Positions 25,752 to 35,584 of a stretch of 64,000 nt of DNA are shown here, piece after piece (within the stretch, counting starts at the first letter, position 1; the number at the start of each line of letters is the position of its first letter). Below the pieces are notes generated by a model. The model saw only the letters and a list, made by a program, of their open reading frames with translations. It did not search any database and was not told the origin of the DNA. Origin of the DNA: Gammaproteobacteria bacterium (GTDB taxonomy: Bacteria; Pseudomonadota; Gammaproteobacteria; Nevskiales; Nevskiaceae). The position numbers and the translations under genes were made by a program. The stretch spans positions 1 to 64,000 of the forward strand of contig JAPLSA010000005.1 in the NCBI GenBank assembly GCA_026398815.1. The letters run 5' to 3'.

Positions 25752-27751
25752 TGACCCGATCGCCACCCAGCCCGGAGCCGCGCCTGCCGCCCGCCGTGCA
25801 GCTGCGGCTGCTGGCCGTGCTGGCGCTGGTGCTGGCGCCGCACCTGCCGAGGCTGCCGGCCTGGGCGGCGTTGCTGGTGGTGGTCATGCTGGTCTGGCGC
25901 ACCCTCGCCGCGCTGCGCGGCTGGCCGCTGTTGCCGGGCAAGCTGCGCGTGCTGCTGACCCTGGGCGCGTTCGCCGGCGTCTACGCAAGCTTCGGGAGCG
26001 TCAGTGGCCAGACCGCCGGCGTGGCGCTGATCACCGTGATGGCGGCTCTGAAACTCAGCGAGCTCGATCGTCGTCGCGACCTGATGGTGATGGTGTTCCT
26101 GCTCTACTTCCTGCTGATCACCCATTTCCTGTTCTCGCAGGAGCTCTGGACCGCTGCCTACCTGCTGACGGTCGCGACGCTGATCACCGCGCTGCTGATC
26201 GACGCCAACCATCCGGGCAGCGTGCTGCCGCTGCGCACCGGCCTGACCATGGCCAGCCGGCTGCTGCTGCGCGCCCTGCCCCTGATGGCGCTGATGTTCG
26301 TGCTGTTCCCGCGCCTGCCGGGGCCGATCTGGGGGCTGCCCGCCGATGCCGGCGCGGCGCGCTCCGGCCTGTCCGATTCGATGGCCCCGGGCGAGATCGC
26401 GCGGCTGGTCGGCTCCGACGCGGTGGCGTTCCGGGTGCGCTTCGACGGCGCAGTTCCACCGCCGTCCGAACGCTACTGGCGCGGGCCGGTGTTCAAGCGC
26501 TTCGATGGCCGTCGCTGGGACTCTGGCAGCCGCGCCATCGCTGACCTGGCGCCCGACGCCGAACTTCACGGCGTCGGTTATCGCTACGAGCTGACATTGG
26601 AGCCAACCCGCACGCCCTGGCTGTTCGCGCTCGACCTGCCGGCGCGCACAGGGCTGCCCGAGGACGCGCGCATCAACGCCGACCACCAGCTGGTGCTGGT
26701 CCGGGGCGAAGTCCGCGAACGCCGTCGCTATCGTCTGCAATCGCATGCCGGCTACCGCCTGCAGCGCGAACTGCCGGCCGCGCTGCGGGCGCAGACGCTG
26801 CTGCTGCCGCCGGCCAGCAATCCGCGCGCGACGGCGCTCGGCCGGCAGTGGCGGCGGGTGGCAAGTGACGACGCGGCGATCGTCGAGAAAGCCCTGCGAC
26901 TGTTTCGCGAGCAGCCCTTCCACTACACGCTGAACCCGCCGACGGCCAGCCGCGATCCAGTCGACGCCTTCCTGTTCGACAGCCGGCGCGGCTTCTGCGA
27001 GCACTTCGCGTCGAGCTTCGCCGTGCTGATGCGGGCGGCAGGCATTCCGGCGCGCGTGGTCACCGGCTATCTCGGCGGCGAGCGCAACGCCATCGGCGAC
27101 TACTGGATCGTCCGCCAGAGCGACGCCCATGCCTGGACCGAGGTCTGGCTCGCCGGCCGAGGCTGGCTGCGCATCGACCCGACGGCAGCGGTCGCCCCCG
27201 AGCGCATCGAGCGCGGTATCGGCAGCGCGCTCGACGACGCCGAGCTGCCGGATTTCCTGAACCCGGCAACACGCAGCGGCTTCCGCTTCGACCTGCGCGC
27301 CCGCTGGGACTGGCTGAATGCGCGCTGGAACCAGTGGGTCCTCGGTTATGGCCCGGAACTGCAGGCCGAGCTGCTGCAGCGATTCGGCCTCGACGGCGTG
27401 CGCGACATGCTGCTGGTGCTGACGCTCTTGATCAGCTCAGCACTGGCAGGTTTCGGCTGGCTGCTGCTGTGGCAGTCACGCGTTCACCATCCTGTGGACG
27501 ACACTCTGCGCGCCTGGCGACGTCTGCAAAAGAAACTGGCCCGGATCGGCCTAGTGCAAGGGGACCAGGAAGGGCCGCGGGACTACGTGTCGCGCGTCAT
27601 TTCAGCGCGACCTGACCTCGCTCCAGCACTTGCTCAGCTTCTGGCGCTTTACCTCCAATTGCGCTATTTGGAGGGAAGCGATGCCGAACGCCAGCGTGCA
27701 CTCGAAAATGCGATAGGTGCTTTTACCGCTTCCGCCCGGCACGGTAATTAG
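25751..27751 (+). CDS. TgpA-family transglutaminase (DUF3488-transglutaminase-DUF4129)
   Basis: The protein has 666 residues. About six membrane segments in residues 15-200 (DUF3488) precede a periplasmic transglutaminase-like domain, and a further membrane segment near residue 560 precedes a C-terminal DUF4129-like tail. The catalytic triad is visible: Cys in [18 protein letters not shown], His in [16 protein letters not shown], Asp in LRIDPTAAV. TgpA of Pseudomonas is essential, with a periplasmic but poorly defined activity. It ends the sco1 operon. Confidence 0.93.
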   Translation: MTRSPPSPEPRLPPAVQLRLLAVLALVLAPHLPRLPAWAALLVVVMLVWRTLAALRGWPLLPGKLRVLLTLGAFAGVYASFGSVSGQTAGVALITVMAALKLSELDRRRDLMVMVFLLYFLLITHFLFSQELWTAAYLLTVATLITALLIDANHPGSVLPLRTGLTMASRLLLRALPLMALMFVLFPRLPGPIWGLPADAGAARSGLSDSMAPGEIARLVGSDAVAFRVRFDGAVPPPSERYWRGPVFKRFDGRRWDSGSRAIADLAPDAELHGVGYRYELTLEPTRTPWLFALDLPARTGLPEDARINADHQLVLVRGEVRERRRYRLQSHAGYRLQRELPAALRAQTLLLPPASNPRATALGRQWRRVASDDAAIVEKALRLFREQPFHYTLNPPTASRDPVDAFLFDSRRGFCEHFASSFAVLMRAAGIPARVVTGYLGGERNAIGDYWIVRQSDAHAWTEVWLAGRGWLRIDPTAAVAPERIERGIGSALDDAELPDFLNPATRSGFRFDLRARWDWLNARWNQWVLGYGPELQAELLQRFGLDGVRDMLLVLTLLISSALAGFGWLLLWQSRVHHPVDDTLRAWRRLQKKLARIGLVQGDQEGPRDYVSRVISARPDLAPALAQLLALYLQLRYLEGSDAERQRALENAIGAFTASARHGN

Positions 27752-27847
27752 GATAGAAGCTAAGTCTGAGAACAATCGGGCCGGGGCTGGTCATCTCCAA
27801 TCGATGGCCCGCATCGTCGGCCTCCGCAACTGCCTGGGGGAAGCGAT

Positions 27848-29257
27848 ATGAATATTAGTCTCGTCAGTGCCGCGCGCCGCAGTACCCGTTTCGTACTGGC
27901 CGCTACCGTCGTCCTGTTGCCGCTGCGAGCTGCATTGGCAGCAAACCCGGACATCGTGGTCACCAAGTTCACCGATAGCCTGGACGGCAGCTGCAACAGT
28001 GATTGCTCGCTGCGTGAAGCCGTACAGCTCGCCAACCAGACTGCCGGGGCCAGCCGCATCATTCTCGCAGCCGGCACCTACACACTCAGCATCGCGCCCC
28101 AACAAGATCCCGACAGAGATGATCCGTTGGTGGATGACGACAACAACGTCGATGGCGATCTCGACATCAAGGGTACGTTGACCATCGTCGGCAAAGGTAT
28201 TGATGTCACCGTCATTGATGCCGGCCGCATCGACCGTATTGCGGAGGTGCTGCCGGGGGCAGTGGCCACACTCAGCAAGCTGACCGTGCGCAACGGCCGC
28301 CAGCCATCCCGAGGTGGAGGTCTGGATGTGAATGCCGGGGGCACGCTCAGCCTGAAATCCTGTGGTGTGTCGAACAATCTTTCGAGCGCTGCTTTCGAGC
28401 CAGGCTCCGGCGGCGGCATCTGGAACGAAGGCACGCTGAACATTGATGCCTCCCGCATCGACGGGAATCGATCCTCGGCGGGTGAAGGCAGATTCGGTGC
28501 CGGCGGCGGCATCTATAACAAAGGCAGCCTGACTGTTCGCGATGCACTTTTCGTCGGCAACAGCGCGACTGATGATGACGATACCGGTCTCGGTGGCGCG
28601 ATCTACAACAGCGGTACGGCCGATATCCGTCGTGCGGCCTTCGAACGCAATGGCGTTTCGGTCAGCGGGTCCGGAGCCTCGATCCTCAACGCTGGCCATG
28701 GCCAACTGCGCCTCGAGAACAGCACCGTTACCAGCAGCTCCAATAACGAGCCGTTTGGAATCACGGGCGCGGTCGAGAATGGCGACCGCTATGACGGGCC
28801 GACGGGATCTGTGAGGCTGGTCAACGTCACCATCGCCGGAAACGAAATCTACGGACTCGTCAATCGCGGCCGCATCGTCATCAGCAATAGCATCATCGCC
28901 GGGAATGGGGTGCCTCTGGATTCGGACAGTGGATACGCCCCAAGCAGTACCAACTGTCTAAACGTTGGGGCTGGCGCTCAATTCTCCCAGGTCGGCCTGC
29001 TGCGGGGGACCGACCCAGGCAACTGCCCGACGACGCTGCTGGTGCTCAATACCGATACCTTCGTCACCGAGTTGTACCCGCTGGCGCCGAACGGCTGGCA
29101 GTCGCCGACGTTCGCCCTGCGTCCAGGCAGCATCGCCATCGATGCGGCGGTGGGTGCTTGCCCGAGCGTGGACCAACGCCGTGTCGTCCGCCCCCAGGAT
29201 AGCGACGGCAATGGAACAGCGTCCTGCGACATCGGCGCTTTTGAAGCGACACCTTGA
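27848..29257 (+). CDS. CSLREA-domain secreted beta-helix protein
   Basis: The 469-residue exported protein has a signal peptide (FVLAATVVLLPLRAALA) and the CSLREA motif (SCNSDCSLREAVQLANQ, residues about 47-63). A right-handed beta-helix follows, with Gly-Gly-Gly-Ile/Asn-rich repeats (GGGIWNEGTLNIDASRIDGN; GGGIYNKGSLTVRDALFVGN; GGAIYNSGTADIRRAAFERN). It ends with the choice-of-anchor Q-like IGAFE. GGGGGAAGC precedes the ATG as a ribosome site. Related proteins are surface or secreted adhesin-like factors of unknown role. Codon usage looks less GC-biased than in its neighbours, which suggests later acquisition. Confidence 0.85.
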   Translation: MNISLVSAARRSTRFVLAATVVLLPLRAALAANPDIVVTKFTDSLDGSCNSDCSLREAVQLANQTAGASRIILAAGTYTLSIAPQQDPDRDDPLVDDDNNVDGDLDIKGTLTIVGKGIDVTVIDAGRIDRIAEVLPGAVATLSKLTVRNGRQPSRGGGLDVNAGGTLSLKSCGVSNNLSSAAFEPGSGGGIWNEGTLNIDASRIDGNRSSAGEGRFGAGGGIYNKGSLTVRDALFVGNSATDDDDTGLGGAIYNSGTADIRRAAFERNGVSVSGSGASILNAGHGQLRLENSTVTSSSNNEPFGITGAVENGDRYDGPTGSVRLVNVTIAGNEIYGLVNRGRIVISNSIIAGNGVPLDSDSGYAPSSTNCLNVGAGAQFSQVGLLRGTDPGNCPTTLLVLNTDTFVTELYPLAPNGWQSPTFALRPGSIAIDAAVGACPSVDQRRVVRPQDSDGNGTASCDIGAFEATP

Positions 29258-29346
29258 ATCTTCTGCGGGCCCGGCAATTCGCGTGACAGTTGCTTGAACG
29301 ACAGCTTGTGGACTCGGCGGACGATGATGAACGGCACTTTGTCGTT

Positions 29347-29436
29347 TTAAAGCCTGAGGGAGCGGTTACCGAAGGCAGAGCAGAGCGCATTGAACTCCGG
29401 ATCGCGGCCATAGCTGAATAGCTGGTCCGCGCTCAT
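29347..29436 (-). CDS. Possible small ORF coupled to the MFS gene
   Basis: A 29-codon frame starts with ATG inside the stop of the MFS gene (ATGA overlap) and ends with TAA at 29347. The peptide contains QLFSYGRDPEFNALCSAFGN. Beyond the stop, the minus strand at 29258-29337 also reads like coding sequence (VPFIIVRRVHKLSFKQLSRE) but in another frame. It may be a genuine short peptide gene or the remnant of a larger degraded gene. No family was recognised. Confidence 0.3.
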   Translation of the reverse strand: MSADQLFSYGRDPEFNALCSAFGNRSLRL

Positions 29437-30677
29437 GCCTGCCCTGGCTCGCGAACCCGCGACAGCAGCACCATGCCGATCACGAAGAACGCGATCAGCG
29501 CCAGGATCGACAGCCGCGGGTTGCCGGTGCTGGCGGCGACCACGCCGACCACCAGCGGCCCGAGCACGGCCGCGAACTTGCCGAGCATGTTGTAAAAACC
29601 GAAGAACTGGCCGGCCTGGGCCGCCGGAATCAACCGCGCAAAGTACGAGCGGCTCAGCGACTGCACCCCGCCCTGCACCAGGCCGATCGCCGCCGCCATC
29701 TGATAGAACTGCGCTTCGGTCTCCATGAAGTAGCCCCAGCAGCTGACCGCGATATAGACCACAAGCGCCAGATGGATCGACGCCTTGGTGCCGATGCGGC
29801 CAGCCAGGTGGCCGAATGCGATGGCGGCCGGAAAGCTCACGAACTGCACGAGCAGCAGCGCCTTGATCAGACTGTCGGACGCAAAGCCGAGGTTGAGGCC
29901 GAAATCCACGGCCATCTGCGCCAGCGTGTTGACCGCGTCGATGTAGAGGAAATAGGCCAGCAGGAACATCCAGACCGGCCGGTGCTGTGCGATCTGGCGC
30001 ACCGTGGCCAGCAGCTCGCGCCAGCCGACCGGGCTGTCGTCCGGCACCCGCGCCTCGCGCACCCGCAGGAACAACGGCAGCGAAAACAGCAGCCACCACA
30101 GCGCGACGCTGATGAAGGCAGCGCGAGTCGCCGCCACCTTGTCGGCAAGGCCGAAGACTTCCGGCTTCAGCACCATCGCCACGTTGACCAGGAACAACAG
30201 GCCGCCGCCGAGGTAGCCGAGCCCGTAGCCGAATGCCGACACGCGATCGGCCTCGTCGCGATGCGCGACGTTGACCAGCAGGGCGTCGTTGAAGGTCAGG
30301 CCGCCGAAGAAACCGACCGAGGCCAGCGTGAACACGGCGATTGCCAGCGGCCACTGGCCGGGGCCGACGAAGGCCAGCGCCAGAGTGCCGGCCACGCCGA
30401 TGCCGGTGAACAGCGCCAGGAAACGCTTCTTGGCGGCCAGCCGGTCGGCCAGCGCGCCGAGCCACGGCGACAGCAGCATCACCAGGAAGGCGGCCACCGA
30501 GTTGCCGAATCCGAGGTACAGCGTCGCATCGGTCGGCGCCAGGTCCCGCGCCCAATACTGCTTGAAGAAGATCGGAAAGAAGCCGACCAGGACGGTGGTC
30601 GCGAATGCCGAATTGGCCCAGTCGTTCAGCGCCCAGGCCCATTGCGCACGGCGGCGCTGCGGATCGACGCTGGTCAC
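29433..30677 (-). CDS. MFS transporter, UMF1/Atg22-like
   Basis: This 414-residue protein has about twelve membrane segments. The start AQWAWALNDWANSAFATTVL is the hallmark of the UMF1/Atg22-like branch of the major facilitator superfamily. LSPWLGALADRLAAKKRFL is the usual loop 2-3 motif. The substrate is unknown; yeast Atg22 exports amino acids from the vacuole. The GTG start overlaps the rimI stop by 4 bp, so the two are co-transcribed. Confidence 0.88.
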   Translation of the reverse strand: MTSVDPQRRRAQWAWALNDWANSAFATTVLVGFFPIFFKQYWARDLAPTDATLYLGFGNSVAAFLVMLLSPWLGALADRLAAKKRFLALFTGIGVAGTLALAFVGPGQWPLAIAVFTLASVGFFGGLTFNDALLVNVAHRDEADRVSAFGYGLGYLGGGLLFLVNVAMVLKPEVFGLADKVAATRAAFISVALWWLLFSLPLFLRVREARVPDDSPVGWRELLATVRQIAQHRPVWMFLLAYFLYIDAVNTLAQMAVDFGLNLGFASDSLIKALLLVQFVSFPAAIAFGHLAGRIGTKASIHLALVVYIAVSCWGYFMETEAQFYQMAAAIGLVQGGVQSLSRSYFARLIPAAQAGQFFGFYNMLGKFAAVLGPLVVGVVAASTGNPRLSILALIAFFVIGMVLLSRVREPGQA

Positions 30678-31156
30678 AGGATGTCGAAGCCGAGCACCAG
30701 CGCATCCTCGCGGCCGTCATGCGCCGGGTAGTAGGCCTTGCGGACGCCGATGCGCTGGAAGCCGACGTTCTCGTAGAGCCGCAGTGCCGCCTTGTTCGAC
30801 TTGCGCACCTCCAGCAGCACGATCGACGCCCGGGCCGCGCGCGCCAGTTTCATCAGATGCTTGAGCAGCATCAGGCCGAGGCCCTGGCGCTGGCACGCCG
30901 GATCGACACAAAGGTTCAGCACGTGCGCCTCGTCGACGGCCATGCTCATCAGCGCATGGCCGACCAGCAGGCCGTCGCCGTCGGCGAGCACCCAGGCGCT
31001 GTAGCCCGCCTTCAGGCAGTCGCGCAGGATGCTTTCGGTCCACGGGAACTCGTAGGCGCGGCGCTCCACCACCAGCACCTCGGCGAGCTGTTCAAGGGCC
31101 ATCGGCGCAATGGTCCAGCCGGGTTGCAGTTGGGCGTTCAAGGGCGGTTCGGGCAA
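30674..31156 (-). CDS. rimI: Ribosomal-protein-alanine N-acetyltransferase RimI
   Basis: This 160-residue GNAT enzyme acetylates the N-terminus of ribosomal protein S18. It has the RimI N-terminal ERRAYEFPWTESILRDCL, the acetyl-CoA loop CQRQGLGLMLL and the C-terminal EVRKSNKAALRLYENVGFQR. It is co-directional with dnaQ (103 bp upstream) and coupled to the MFS gene. No tsaB is adjacent. Confidence 0.93.
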   Translation of the reverse strand: MPEPPLNAQLQPGWTIAPMALEQLAEVLVVERRAYEFPWTESILRDCLKAGYSAWVLADGDGLLVGHALMSMAVDEAHVLNLCVDPACQRQGLGLMLLKHLMKLARAARASIVLLEVRKSNKAALRLYENVGFQRIGVRKAYYPAHDGREDALVLGFDIL

Positions 31157-31258
31157 CGCGGCAGGTGGACGGACGAATGCGGCGGCAAGGATAGCCGCAG
31201 GCCGCGAAGCGCGGCAGCGGAACGACCAGCGAAGCGCGGGGCGCCGGCGAGGCCCGGC

Positions 31259-31999
31259 TCAATGCGGGCCGCTGGCCTCGACAGGAAGTTCTCCCGGCCA
31301 AAGCGACTTGCCGCTTTTCTTGATTATTCCGGCGATCCGCTGCTGGTGATCGGCCAGTTCCTCCGCCGTCGGCTGGATCACCCGCAGCGGCGCGCCGCTA
31401 CCGGTCGACAACACCGCCCGCGCCTGGCGCGTCGGGGCCGCATCGCCACCGTCGCGGTCGACATCGCCGGCCAGCCCGAGCGCGCCCTGCCCGCCGGTCA
31501 TCGCCAGGTAAACCTCGGCGAGCAGCCGCGCATCGAGCAACGCGCCGTGCAGGTCGCGGTGTGAATTGTCGACGCCGTAGCGCTTGCACAGCGCGTCGAG
31601 GCTGGCGCGCTGGCCGGGGTGCAGCTTCTTGGCCAGCGGCACCGTGTCGGTCACCCGACCGAGCGAGGCAACGCGCTCGCTGCGACCGAGGCGCTGCAGT
31701 TCGGCATCGAGGAAGCCGACGTCGAACGGCGCGTTGTGGATGATGATCTCGGCGCCGGCCAGCAACGCCAACAGATCGTCAACGATTTGCCCGAATCGGG
31801 GCTTGTCGGCAAGGAACGCGGTCGTCAGGCCATGAACTTCCAGCGCGCCGGGGTCGCTGTCGCGATCCGGGTTCAGGTACCAGCGATGTTCGCCGACGAA
31901 GCGCCGGCCGCGCATCTCGATGCAGCCGATCTCGATGATCCGGTGGTCGCGGGCATCGAGTCCGGTAGTTTCGGTATCCAGGACGATCTGGCGGCTCAT
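31259..31999 (-). CDS. dnaQ: DNA polymerase III epsilon subunit (3'-5' proofreading exonuclease)
   Basis: This 246-residue DEDDh exonuclease has Exo I LDTETTGLDARDHRIIEIGC, Exo II IIHNAPFDVGFLDAEL and Exo III with catalytic His and Asp in DNSHRDLHGALLDARLLAEVY. ATG 31999 gives the family start MSRQIVLDTETTG; the frame is open to 32029. In most gammaproteobacteria dnaQ adjoins rnhA. Here the two remain on the same strand but are separated by two plus-strand genes (32231-35521). Confidence 0.96.
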   Translation of the reverse strand: MSRQIVLDTETTGLDARDHRIIEIGCIEMRGRRFVGEHRWYLNPDRDSDPGALEVHGLTTAFLADKPRFGQIVDDLLALLAGAEIIIHNAPFDVGFLDAELQRLGRSERVASLGRVTDTVPLAKKLHPGQRASLDALCKRYGVDNSHRDLHGALLDARLLAEVYLAMTGGQGALGLAGDVDRDGGDAAPTRQARAVLSTGSGAPLRVIQPTAEELADHQQRIAGIIKKSGKSLWPGELPVEASGPH

Positions 32000-32230
32000 G
32001 CAGGGTCGATCCGTGTTGCGTGTCCGCAATTGTCATCGGCTTCGTGCAAGCTGGCGCACGCGAGTTGCCGGACGTTAATGGAAGATAGTGCTTTCTTTCG
32101 CCGCAACCAGTACATTCCGCTGACAGTCAAAATATTGGCGGAGACCAATTCTGAGCGGCGCCGGCAGTTTCAGGGCAGTCGTCAGGAATGCAAACCCTTC
32201 CAGAAGTTTATCGGATAGAGAACTGCACCC

Positions 32231-34321
32231 ATGCGTGAACGTAATTCAAGCACGAGAAACGTCGGCGGTTGGCTGACAATCATGCTCCTGACGCTGCTGG
32301 TCGCGGCCTGCGGAGAGAACAAGATCGGCGATGTCGTCGGTCCCAACGTCATCGCCACGTCGCCGATCGCCACCCAGACCGGCGTGCCGGTCGGCACGCC
32401 GGTGGTCACCGCCACCTTCAGCGAAGCCGCTGACCCAGCGTCGGTCAATGCCGCCAGCTTCCTGCTTCGCGAAAAAGTCAGCGGCGCGGCCGTTGCCGGC
32501 ACCGTGAGCTACAGCGGTGTGGTCGCCAGCTACACGCTGGCCGGCGCTCTGACGCCGAACACGACCTACGTCGCGACGATCACCACCGCGGTGCTCGACC
32601 TGGCCGGCAACCCGGCTCCGAACACGTTCACCTGGGAGTTCACGACCGGCCCGGCGCCGGACGTGACGGCGCCGACGATCAGCGCCGTCGACCCGGCCGA
32701 TGCAGCCGGCAATGTCCCTGGCAACCGACGCGTGACGGTGACGTTCAGCGAAGCGATTGATCCAGCGTCGGTCGGCAGCACCGGCTTCACCTTGACCGCG
32801 CCCGATGGCAGCGCCGTCGCCGGCACGCTGTCGGTGTCGGACAACACGCTGACCTTCACGCCGGGCTCGGCGGGCGCGACCGCGCTGCTGGTGCCGAACA
32901 CTGTCTACACCGGCACGGTCAACACCGTGATCACCGATCTGGCCGGCAACCCGCTGGCCGCAGGCCGCGTCTGGACCTTCACCACCGGTGCAGTCCTCGA
33001 CACCACGGCGCCTACGCTGGCCCTGACCGAGCCGGCCGCTGCCGAGACCAACGTGGCCGTCAACGCAACGATTTCGGCGACCTTCAGCGAGCCGATCGAT
33101 GTCGCCACGCTGACCGCCACCTCGTTCATCGTGACTGGCCCCGGCGGCACTGCGGTTCCGGGCAGCTTCACCTATTCCGGCACGACGGCGACGTTCACCC
33201 CGACCTCACCGCTCGCGGCGTCGACCGGCTACACCGTCACCGTCACCAATGCCGTGACCGATCTGGCCGGCAACGCGCTGACCTCGGGCGTGGTGTCCAA
33301 CCCGTGGACGTTCACCACCGGTCTTGCGCCGGACGTCACCTCGCCGTTCACGACGCTGACCTATCCGCCGGCCGGCGCCACCTCGATCTGCATCAACTCG
33401 GTGGTCACGGTGACGTTCAACGAGAACATCGACGTGCGGACGCTGACCAGCGACAACTTCTTCGTCGCCGGGCCGGATGGTCGTCGCCTCGATGGTTCGC
33501 TGAGCTACAACGCCACTTCGCGGATCGCGACCTTCACGCAGTCGGTCAACTTCCAGCCGAACACGGTCTACACGGCGACCGTCACCAACGCCATCACTGA
33601 CCGCGCCGGCAATCCTCTGGTCGCCGGTGCCATCCCGAATCCGTGGACGTTCACGATCGGCGAGACGACGCTGGTCTGCCAGGCACCGGTGCCGCTCCGC
33701 TCGCTGTCGAGCTTCGCCGTGGTTGCTGGCGCCGGGCTGACGATCAGCGACGTGCCAGACCCGAACCCGGCGGTCATGGCGATCACCGGCGATGTCGGCC
33801 TGTCGCCGGCCACCACCTGCACCCGCTGCACCACGCCGTTCCTCGGCCTGAACGGCACGCTGTACCAGAACGATGTGGCCGGCGTGGCGGCGCAGGCGCA
33901 GAGCGACCTGGTGCTGGCGATCAACGATGCCAAGGGCCGCCTGCAGCGCGCCGATACCGGCGTGCTTGATGGCCGCACGCTGACGCCCGGCGTCTACACG
34001 GCGGCAACGATGTCGCTGGCCAGCGATGCAAGCTTGAGCCTCGACGCGCTGGGCGATACCAACGCGGTCTGGGTGTTCCAGGTCGGCGGCGACCTCAGCA
34101 TCGGCGATCGCGCCCGCCTGCAGTCGCTGCGCGGCGCGCAGTCGAAGAACGTGTTCTGGGTGGTCGACGGCAACCTGCTGGTGGGTCGCAACGCCATCGT
34201 TGCGGGCTCGCTCTTCGTCAACGGCAACATCAACGTCGACAACGGTTCCCGTGTCCTGGGCCGCCTGTTGTCGAGCAACGGAGCGATCACGCTGCGTCGC
34301 AATCTCGTTGAAATCCAATAA
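32231..34321 (+). CDS. Lipoprotein with Big_5 Ig-like repeats and ice-binding-like domain
   Basis: The protein has 696 residues. The lipoprotein signal is LTIMLLTLLVAACGEN (Cys near residue 26). Four tandem Big_5-type domains of about 110-120 residues follow, each with a PxxG-V/A-x-V/A, VTFSEAIDPASV-like and VTDLAGNPL-like motif. Residues about 510-696 form a DUF3494 ice-binding-type domain (FAVVAGAGLTISDVP, ITGDVGLSP, LTPGVYTAATMSLAS, NAVWVFQVGGDLSIG, GRLLSSNGAITLRRN). DUF3494 proteins are best known as antifreeze proteins, but many anchored forms appear to be adhesins or matrix proteins. A 231-bp gap precedes it. Confidence 0.88.
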   Translation: MRERNSSTRNVGGWLTIMLLTLLVAACGENKIGDVVGPNVIATSPIATQTGVPVGTPVVTATFSEAADPASVNAASFLLREKVSGAAVAGTVSYSGVVASYTLAGALTPNTTYVATITTAVLDLAGNPAPNTFTWEFTTGPAPDVTAPTISAVDPADAAGNVPGNRRVTVTFSEAIDPASVGSTGFTLTAPDGSAVAGTLSVSDNTLTFTPGSAGATALLVPNTVYTGTVNTVITDLAGNPLAAGRVWTFTTGAVLDTTAPTLALTEPAAAETNVAVNATISATFSEPIDVATLTATSFIVTGPGGTAVPGSFTYSGTTATFTPTSPLAASTGYTVTVTNAVTDLAGNALTSGVVSNPWTFTTGLAPDVTSPFTTLTYPPAGATSICINSVVTVTFNENIDVRTLTSDNFFVAGPDGRRLDGSLSYNATSRIATFTQSVNFQPNTVYTATVTNAITDRAGNPLVAGAIPNPWTFTIGETTLVCQAPVPLRSLSSFAVVAGAGLTISDVPDPNPAVMAITGDVGLSPATTCTRCTTPFLGLNGTLYQNDVAGVAAQAQSDLVLAINDAKGRLQRADTGVLDGRTLTPGVYTAATMSLASDASLSLDALGDTNAVWVFQVGGDLSIGDRARLQSLRGAQSKNVFWVVDGNLLVGRNAIVAGSLFVNGNINVDNGSRVLGRLLSSNGAITLRRNLVEIQ

Positions 34322-34366
34322 CGTCGGTACGTCGCCGAAAAACTGCCCTACCTACGGGATACGCTC

Positions 34367-35521
34367 ATGAATTCACGCATCAAAGCCGGCCTGCTCGGCG
34401 CTTCACTGCTCGGCATCGCTGCTTCGCCGCAGGCTCAGAACCGTCCGGAAGCCTGGACGCTGACGCCCTACGTCGGTGGTTACCTGTTCGACTCCAAGCA
34501 GGATCTCGAATCCGCCCCGATCTTCGGCCTGCGCGCGGGCTACAACTTCAATGCCCATATCGGCGCCGAGCTGTTCGGCAGCTACCTGCTGACCGAATCC
34601 GACCGCGATTCCGGGCCGGATGCCAATGTCGAGCGCAATGTCTACCGCTTCGGCGGCAACCTGCTGTACCACTTCCAGCCGACCAAGAAGCTGGTGCCGT
34701 TCGTTGCAGTCGGCTATGGCCGCTACAACATCACGGTGCCGGACCTGAACCGGCCGAAGACCAACAAATCGCTGGCCGAATACGGCGGCGGCCTGAAGTA
34801 CTTCGTGTCCGATGACTTCGCGCTGCGCGCCGACATCCGCCATGCGATCGGCTTCAGCCCGTCGATCGACAACGTCGAGTACACCTTCGGCGTCACCTGG
34901 CAGATCGGTGGTGTCCGTCCGGTGCCGCCGCCGGTGGCGACGGTGGCCGAGCCGGTGGTCTGCGCCGCCTGCGTCGTGCCGCCGCGCATCGACAGCGATG
35001 GCGATGGCGTCGAGGACGCACTCGACAAGTGCCCGGGTACTCCGAAGGGCATGAAGGTGGATTCCGACGGCTGCGTGATCACCCAGACCATCGTGCTGCG
35101 GGCGATCAACTTCGTGTTCGATACCGCCGACCTGACCGAGCCGTCGAAGACGTCGATCGACGAGGTCTACGCAGTGTTCAAGTCGCAGCCGAACCTGAAG
35201 CTCGAAGTCGGTGGCCATACCGATTCCAAGGGCAGCGACGCCTACAACCTGAAGCTGTCTCAGCGCCGCGCCGATGCGGTCAAGGCTTACCTGGTCAGCA
35301 AGGGTGCCAACGCCGCCAACATCACGGCGAAGGGCTACGGCGAATCCCGTCCGATCAGCAGCAATGACTCGCCGGAAGGCCGCGCCGACAACCGTCGCGT
35401 GGAGTTCCGTCTCGACGGCGGCGCCGAGTACCTGAAGGTCTACAACGAAGAGTCGTCGCGCGAATCGAAGAAGGCCGCGATCAAGGCCGGCGAGAAGCCG
35501 CGCGGCAAGAGCAAGAAGTAA
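34367..35521 (+). CDS. OmpA-family protein with TSP3 calcium-binding linker
   Basis: The protein has 384 residues. A signal peptide (IKAGLLGASLLGIAASPQAQ) precedes an 8-strand outer-membrane barrel (residues about 25-185). A short thrombospondin type 3 linker follows (DSDGDGVEDALDKCPGTPKG, about 205-225). The OmpA peptidoglycan-binding domain has VGGHTDSKGSDAYNLKLSQRR and GYGESRPISSNDSPEGRADNRR. The C-terminus is very basic (RESKKAAIKAGEKPRGKSKK). It lies 45 bp behind the Ig/ice-binding lipoprotein and ends in a strong terminator, so the two probably form a surface-protein operon. Confidence 0.94.
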   Translation: MNSRIKAGLLGASLLGIAASPQAQNRPEAWTLTPYVGGYLFDSKQDLESAPIFGLRAGYNFNAHIGAELFGSYLLTESDRDSGPDANVERNVYRFGGNLLYHFQPTKKLVPFVAVGYGRYNITVPDLNRPKTNKSLAEYGGGLKYFVSDDFALRADIRHAIGFSPSIDNVEYTFGVTWQIGGVRPVPPPVATVAEPVVCAACVVPPRIDSDGDGVEDALDKCPGTPKGMKVDSDGCVITQTIVLRAINFVFDTADLTEPSKTSIDEVYAVFKSQPNLKLEVGGHTDSKGSDAYNLKLSQRRADAVKAYLVSKGANAANITAKGYGESRPISSNDSPEGRADNRRVEFRLDGGAEYLKVYNEESSRESKKAAIKAGEKPRGKSKK

Positions 35522-35534
35522 GTCGCTACATCTG

Positions 35535-35575
35535 AGCCGGGGCAGCGCTGAACGCGCTGCCCCGGCTTTTCTTTT
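35535..35575 (+). terminator. Strong rho-independent terminator after the OmpA gene
   Basis: A perfect 14-bp stem, AGCCGGGGCAGCGC (35535-35548) and its complement (35554-35567), has a 5-base loop TGAAC and is followed by TTTCTTTT. It is oriented for the plus strand, where the run of T lies. It insulates the OmpA operon from the convergent rnhA. Confidence 0.95.
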
Positions 35576-35584
35576 GGGCGTCGA

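Noticed and set aside
32231-34321. CRISPR or tandem DNA repeat in the Big_5 region
   Set aside because: The repetition is at protein-domain level (about 110 residues) with diverged DNA, not short identical repeats with spacers.
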